A stretch of 64,000 bases of DNA from Halichondria panicea (taxonomy: Eukaryota; Porifera; Demospongiae; Suberitida; Halichondriidae). Numbering within the stretch: the first letter of the stretch is position 1; each line of letters begins with the position of its first letter. The position numbers and the translations under genes are program-made. The stretch is taken from NCBI RefSeq assembly GCF_963675165.1, contig NC_087382.1, positions 4,751,963 through 4,815,962 on the forward strand, in the 5' to 3' direction. Below the pieces are notes generated by a model that was given only the letters and a program-made list of their open reading frames with translations, had not been told where the DNA came from and ran no database searches. This document shows positions 58,385 to 64,000 of the stretch, in pieces.

Positions 58385-60240
58385 TTAGTCTGCATCATCA
58401 TCACTTACATCTTCAACAACAAACGGAGAACGTTGCCTCAGGCTTCTCTCTCCCAGCTGGTGGAGGGCATCTACCAGTGGAGTGGTCACTACCCGAACTC
58501 GTCCACTCTCAAACTGTCTAACCCACGCCACAAACAACCGCAGGGGGTTGATGTCACTAGGGTGTCCAGCAACCTGAGAAAAAGAACATTAATAGACGAT
58601 GGCAGACTCTTTTCCTGAACACAAATGTAAACGTATCGGACTTCAATTTTCAAGTTACGACAAAACAATACGACAGCATCACATATTTTATTGTTGAGCA
58701 ATTTATGAATTGTACGAAAGTAATGCTTCTTATTGCTGAGAAACAAGATTCACATAATAAGTATCAGAATCTTTACAACAATTATTCTTGCACTTACTGA
58801 TTGTATTTCCCACAGGCTCAAGAACTCCTCGACGATGCTAGCCAGAAGAAGCAGCTGGAAGAATGAAGTAGAAACAGTATAGAGTATAAGACACACAGTG
58901 TACGATTATAATGTTGTTTACTTCAGATTGCAACGTATAGCGGGTAATTTTAGAGGGCGAATATTTTTGCAGATAAAAATTCAACCATGAAAAACATGTT
59001 CAATATAATTGATCATGAAAGTCGATATCCGTTAATTGCAAGCAAAATGGCCAATTCACGAACATTTAGACCCTACAAAATTACTTGCCATACAGTATAA
59101 TTGTGGTTATTAACTTAATTTAAATTGATCTTTACCAATTATCATTGACTTGATATTTAATGTATTATGTCAACAAATTTCACAATACTGGATCCATACA
59201 TTGTATATACACACTCTTATTAAGAATAACAATAATCCACAGCTAAGTAGCTCCAGTGTTATCCAGTATAGTATATGCAGTTATCACTCACCTGTTCACT
59301 TTCCCAATCAAAACTGGCAACTCCTACACTGAAGACCAGACTCGACCACGTTCACCACACCCTCTCCCTGTACAGTGACGGCATCAAGGCTTCTTATGCC
59401 CCTCCCCCATATCATCACAAATTGGATAAGAGCGACAATCAATTGTCGCAGTTGGTTAGGTTCTCTTGTCTCCACCCATCCACTGATAGCATCTCTCAGC
59501 GTGATCCCTGCAATGCATACATGTGTGTACTGTATGATACAAAACAACCATACAAGAGCACTTTGGTACTATGGCTCTATATTATTATTTTAAATGGCAT
59601 GCATGCTATATAGATGTATAAGCATGATTCAAATCCATAATGATGTGCAAGTGCATGTGTGAAGAGTCTTAACTGAAGTATACTAGCGTTTATAGTGGCA
59701 CTCACCGCTACCCGTTCCTCTGATGTCGATGATGACAAACCAGCGAAGGAGTGATGGTTGCAGAGAGACAGGCACACAAGCTGATGGAGTAGGGAACACC
59801 AACTGAGAACAATTGCTAGTTGCAGGCAGTAACTGTAAATGAACAAGCAAAAATGTAGTTAATTAAAAGGTGTGCAAAGAATCGTGGTAATAATGCAGTC
59901 ACTAGATGCAAGGAAAGGTTACACAATAAGCCAGCGATTGAGGTGCCCAGTAGAGACATACAAGTCACGATATAATCGTGATTCATGGGTAAAAGTAAAC
60001 TCCACAGCCATTAGTCTGACACACACACCATTTCATATTTAGATTCAATTACTGGCTACCGTCAACGTGCATAATTATCTCTCATTTCTCGAAACAAAAC
60101 AATTTTGGCTTAGCTTTAGCTATATGTAATACACGCCTGTGGTTGGATCATGCAATGGCTCTGCAAACACTTGCACACAAGAGACCACCTCCTTTTCATG
60201 AGAGGGGACGTAACAATTTGGTTGTCTTTGGACCATAATT
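58385..60240 (-). CDS. convergent partner gene B, partial; unknown function
   Basis: Terminal exon 58385-58573 (63 codons with stop; NPLRLFVAWVRQFESGRVRV ... DVSDDDAD-stop) and exon 58798-58854 (LLLLASIVEEFLSLWEIQS) join in phase 0. Upstream candidates: 59292-59507 (ITLRDAISGWVETREPNQLR; the end reads VASFDWESEQ before a GTGAGT donor) and 59706-about 59845 (LRWFVIIDIRGTGS, GTGAGT donor). A possible exon near 60130-60240 reads PLHDPTTG. Exon 59292-59507 needs a one-base shift between its two ends, so this copy is either frameshifted or mis-modelled. It lies tail to tail with NLR 3, stops 95 bp apart, exactly as partner A does with NLR 2. No domain recognised. Confidence 0.45.
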
Positions 60241-60479
60241 GTCTGGGATGCGATAAAGAAAATAGAAGAGGGGGAAACTAATACATCAGTACTATAGATT
60301 TAGCTTCAAGAGGGTTATTGGGCTCAGAAGAAAGGGATATCCTATATCTGTTGCTTCAGATGCACCTTAGAGCTCCCCTCATTTTTCATTTCCAGTGATC
60401 AATGAGTTGATCGGTCTCTTCGATCTTCTTATTGTTTTCTTTAAACTTGACAGTCTGAGAGTGAATTTCACTCTCTAAA

Positions 60480-60625
60480 CATTTACGTATAGAGGCAGGT
60501 TTGACAGTGTAGATGCATGTGGATACGAATGATCAACCCGAGGAGAGAAATATACAAAACTAAAAAGAAACACAATAATTATCTCCTAAATGAAGAATGG
60601 AATCTAAAGATACGAGGGGTTCACG
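60480..60625 (+). pseudogene. relic of an NLR 3' end
   Basis: GGCAGGTTTGACAGTGTAGA and AAACTAAAAAGAAACACAA through GAATGGAATCTAAAGATACG match the last ~50 codons of the NLRs (FDRDA...LKRDKNVTISPEWNLKIR) with deletions and shifts. Everything 5' is lost. Confidence 0.65.
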
Positions 60626-60734
60626 AGAGAACATGAACTAATCACGTACAGGCTCGCTATCAATTCTAATGGCAATAGCAATAATTAAGTCAACATATTT
60701 TGTTTATGTACCTTCCAATTCAGATATCATTATT

Positions 60735-60890
60735 ATCATTTGTATCTCGACAGCCTCAGACACCTCTTCCATTCACAGCTGGTGGAGGTCATCACCAGTG
60801 GAATTATTGGGAACAATCCAAACTCGTCTGTTCCACACACAGCCTCTGGGGTTGATGTCACTGGACTAGAGTAGCCAGCAATCTCCATGA
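60735..60890 (-). pseudogene. relic of the partner-gene terminal exon
   Basis: Reverse strand retains GACATCAACCCC, GACGAGTTTGG, CCACTGGT and TCCACCAGCT in the order of the partner terminal exon, with indels and stops. It sits just 3' of the NLR relic, which preserves the NLR/partner arrangement. Confidence 0.65.
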
Positions 60891-61071
60891 GAAGGAGAAC
60901 AGAAATAACGATGGTACTTGAACAATACAACACATCCATAAATTGAGAAAACCACCCTTAGATAAGTACGTATTGATACGTACCTGCCTCTACGATAAGT
61001 ACATAATTAATATGCAAGACCCATAGTTACGTCTATAAATCTAATGTGTAAAGCCATAAGATGGAACAGGA

Positions 61072-61086
61072 TTAGGGTTAGGGTTA
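61072..61086 (+). repeat. short interstitial telomere-like repeat (TTAGGG)2.5
   Basis: TTAGGGTTAGGGTTA within ordinary sequence between the NLR relic and NLR 4. Two and a half units only. Confidence 0.6.
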
Positions 61087-61201
61087 GCTATCTATGGTAA
61101 AGCTCAGCAAAATAAATCTGGTATCATTGCCATTGCATGCACATGTACAGGCATACTGATAGGGATATCTACTGCACATGCGCACTCAAGATAATGAGTT
61201 C

Positions 61202-61316
61202 CACCCACTAAAACTAGTGAACAGCAACAAAAGGTACAGTTTTAGACTAGTAGCTAGCTAAGTAGAGCTATAAAAAAAAAAGCCTTGGAAGGATTCCTGA
61301 CACACAAAAATGGTCA
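61202..61316 (+). promoter_or_regulatory. promoter and leader exon of NLR 4
   Basis: CACCCACTAAAACTAG (from about 61203) with AACAGCAA, then TATAAAA at 61269-61275, then leader ATGGTCA ending at a GTGAGT donor (61317). Same order as upstream of NLR 2. The 7-nt ATG-to-donor distance is out of frame with the next exon (61418), so the leader is probably noncoding and translation would begin at ATG 61439. Confidence 0.5.
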
Positions 61317-64000
61317 GTGAGTATCTAGTTATTGTCTGAAAACCTCTGTTGAGTGATTATAGCTCTATAGCTTATGCAATCTTGTAGTTCTCTAGAGAAT
61401 AAAATTTTGTTTCGTAGGAGACTCATTCTGCTGCACGCATGGATCCAGATGTGACTGACCTGATGTCAACACAATCACAGAACCCATCGACCAATGCAAC
61501 ATCTGCTGTTTCTAATCATCCAGGTATAGCTCTAAGTACTCACCATCACTCCCACCTCCCTGAGCCACCAGGATACAGCACTAGTCAATGGTATGGTGCA
61601 ACTACTAACCATCCCCGGCCCCCATTAGTTCCTTCTGAAATGCCTCGTATGTTATCTTATCCAAGGTATCCATCTGTACCTAATGCTGGCATGCAGTCAT
61701 GGTATGTCTCAAGACTATCCGACAGCCTATGGTTCACAATACCCTGAACCCAGATATTTCACACCTGGTGTTGTTTCCCTTACCTATGGTGGTCATGTGC
61801 CACACAATTATCACAATGCATCGGGCGACTGGCACATGCAAACAGATCCATATCCTGATATGAATACAATGGGATACTCAGGGGCGGATCTAGGATTCTT
61901 GATAGGGGGGAGCTAAAAATATTTTAACTCACGTACAATGTGTTTCCTGCATGACTCATCAATAATTGTTCATGCTCAGTAATAAACTGGGTGTGGCCAT
62001 GATAATGTAACCGTAGCTACGTGCTATCCAGTACATGCAGTGTGTTGATAGCTAGCTCTAGATTCTATTCTTCAGGCTTGTCATCAAGGCCAGGGGGGTG
62101 CTCAAGCCCCCAAAGCCCCCCACTGGATCCGCCCCTGATACTTACCACAATATCATGTATTCAATACTTTATATGGTAATGTAGTGAATGTGCGTAACCC
62201 ACCATACAATCCAAGACTGACTGCACTTGCACAATTTCGTGGGCAATCCTCTAAATGGCCAATCAATACCTGTCGTACGCACCACCCTCCACCACAAAGA
62301 GAAACTATCCCTCCAACAGTTGCTATTGATTCAAGACAGGCCGTGCCCATACCCAATGAACTACGTTATACAACATACGAATACACACCACCATGCATAT
62401 CGCCCCTTATATGGTAATGAGGTACATGTGCATCCTTCTCAATTCATCCCAAGGCCGACACAATACCTTTACAATTTCAAGGGCAGTCCTCTGAATGGCC
62501 AGTCAATACATCTCAAACCTCTCCAATACAAAATAAGACTATCCCTCCAGCAGTAACTATTGATATGAATCTGGCATGCACTATATCTACTAGCTCAATA
62601 CAAAGCAGTGACTTTTCTAGTCCACAAGACGATTTTGGCAAATCAGAAGAAGGTGGTCTAAGTTTTCCTGGTTGTGTACTACCTACTACTCCGCTGTACA
62701 ATGATTCATCAGAAACATATAGTCCGGCAGCCAAAAGGTTGCGCTTAACTGATTGTTTGGAACAACCTAGTCTATCTCAGTCAGCTGTTAGCTGTACTTC
62801 TACTCCAAGCATCCCTGTTCAAATAGAATCCAAACAGCAATTAATACTATCTGAGAAATATTTTAAATCAGTGCCATGAGAAACTCTACCCAATTAGGTC
62901 ACAATGGTCCAACTTTGGTCTAGCTCTTGACCTACCACCGTCGACTATTAATCAAATTTCAAAGGACCATAAATCTTGTGAAGATTGTTTCTATGAAACA
63001 CTCGACAGACTATTTAAAAGTAGAGAGTTAACATGGAGTAAGATTATTGAAGCTTTGAGGAAACCTACAATTCAACAGAACAATCTAGCAACGGAGATAG
63101 AGTCAGCAATTATAGCAATGGATTTGCCTACGCCCGCACCTGTAAGTTTGGTCGGGAATCTCTCGTTAGAAAAGCTTTGTCGTCTTCCGGTGGATAAAGT
63201 TTGGTATCAGCTTGGTCTCTGGTTGGGTGTTGAAGAATACAGATTGATTGACATAAAAACGCACAATGAGAACATAGAGTTAATATTTGAAGCTTTCTTG
63301 GAGTTTCTTTATGATTCTACTGATTACAGACGTTTATGTGAGTCGTTTACTGATGTTCAAAAAGAACAAGCTCAGAGACTGCTTGAAAGTGAAACGTATA
63401 ATGACTTTATTATACTATTCCCCCAAGATAAACGAATTGATGCGAGAAAAATAGTTGACATTTCAAAAGCATTATTTCCGCGACTATTGACTGCTCTTAT
63501 TAAAGTGGGAAAGAGAGACGTGGCAGAGAATATTTGCTCAAAGAAAGGTATGAAAATTGTATATGCTCATCATAATGATACCAAATTGATCAAATTTTAT
63601 TCTTGTGCGGGTGTATTGCTGACTGATCTCACTGACAGTCCACCACCTCCTGAGTATGTAGTGATGTATGCTGACTACCTGAAGAGCAAGTACAGAGAGA
63701 TGTCTACCCTACCAGATCCTGACTGGCCCCCAAGCATAGCTACCAAAGAGCACTATACTAATCTGGCACTAATTCAAAAAGAAAGGAATTATTTACAAAC
63801 TGAAGACGATATAAATAATGTTTCTAAAGATTATGCACATGGAAATATTGATAGTATCATTGCCAAAAAGGCGAGCATTGATCTTGAAGAAGCATTTTAT
63901 CCTATTATTAATCCTAAGACTAATGAAAGTCGATTAACAATTTTAATGGATGGTGCTCCAGGGGTTGGGAAAACTACTATCACCAGGAAGGTGTGTATAT
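61310..64000 (+). pseudogene. NLR copy 4: frameshifted, transposon-interrupted, running off the right edge
   Basis: The frame MDPDVTDLMSTQSQ starts at 61439. It shifts near 61690 relative to NLR 3, is interrupted by an insertion at 61879-62137, shifts again near 62395 and 62465, and meets a stop at 62877-62879 before the death domains. The death domains are then readable without stops from about 62902 to 63547 (WSNFGLALDLPPSTINQIS; WYQLGLWLGVEEYRLIDIK). The intron donor GTATGA is present, but the expected acceptor reads TGCGG (63608-63610 region) where NLR 3 has TGCAG. The NACHT exon is open to the edge, including Walker A GAPGVGKTT at about 63952-63980. AKRLRLTD is kept at 62727. A pseudogene on present sequence; assembly or sequencing errors could explain single shifts but not the insertion plus the acceptor change. 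Confidence 0.75.
61879..62137. mobile_element. 259-bp hAT-like MITE inserted in NLR 4
   Basis: Ends CAGGGGCGGATCTAGGATT and CTGGATCCGCCCCTG are inverted repeats of the common CAGGGGCGGATC type. ATACT is repeated on both sides (61874-61878, 62138-62142). The same coding stretch is continuous in NLR 3 (AATGGGCTTACCAC, about 53003-53016), proving insertion. Confidence 0.85.

Noticed and set aside
61072..61086. Chromosome end or fusion point from the TTAGGG repeat
   Set aside because: Only two and a half units inside a gene array; too short to mean more than chance.

Overview
The window looks like nuclear DNA of an early-branching animal, most probably a demosponge. This is inference from AT-rich sequence, short GT-AG introns, dense small inverted-repeat elements, and DEATH-DEATH-NACHT-LRR receptors of the kind expanded in sponges. 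There is no prokaryotic gene organisation, and no RNA gene could be supported.

Left part (1-6.8 kb): the last exon of a gene entering from the left edge (PPxY and PDZ-ligand tail); a degenerate duplicate of the 3' half of a RING/TRAF-zinc-finger gene (1980-3592, minus); and the apparently intact gene itself (4172-6561, minus, eight exons, 418 aa).

Repeat desert 1 (6.8-20.3 kb): two collinear copies of a large noncoding repeat. The second is split by a 5,576-bp element flanked by TA, and also carries an 802-bp element holding a RecQ-like helicase fragment.

Immune gene block 1 (20.5-27.2 kb): a twelve-exon plus-strand gene. It encodes a hydrophobic leader ending in a 2A-like ribosome-skipping motif, then DEATH, a basic nuclear-localisation-like patch, a second death-fold, a helical region and five ankyrin repeats with one exon each.

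Immune gene block 2 (28.4-38.8 kb): an intact two-coding-exon NLR (29128-34199), then a paralogous NLR pseudogene lacking its NACHT (34586-37421), with a convergent minus-strand partner gene at its 3' end.

Repeat desert 2 (38.8-52.5 kb): a third copy of the large repeat with nested insertions, including a 1.94-kb element with long terminal inverted repeats and 9-bp target duplications (Mutator-like), and several TA-flanked MITEs.

Immune gene block 3 (52.5-64 kb): a second intact NLR (52553-58289) with its convergent partner, a relic NLR/partner unit (60.5-60.9 kb), and a fourth NLR running off the right edge that is frameshifted, transposon-interrupted and has a mutated splice acceptor.

Together the locus holds the parts of a death-fold signalling system: NACHT-LRR sensors, a DEATH-ankyrin protein and a RING/TRAF-like putative ubiquitin ligase. 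That they act together is inference from domains and proximity. The NLR array evolves by tandem duplication and decay, at least partly transposon-driven.
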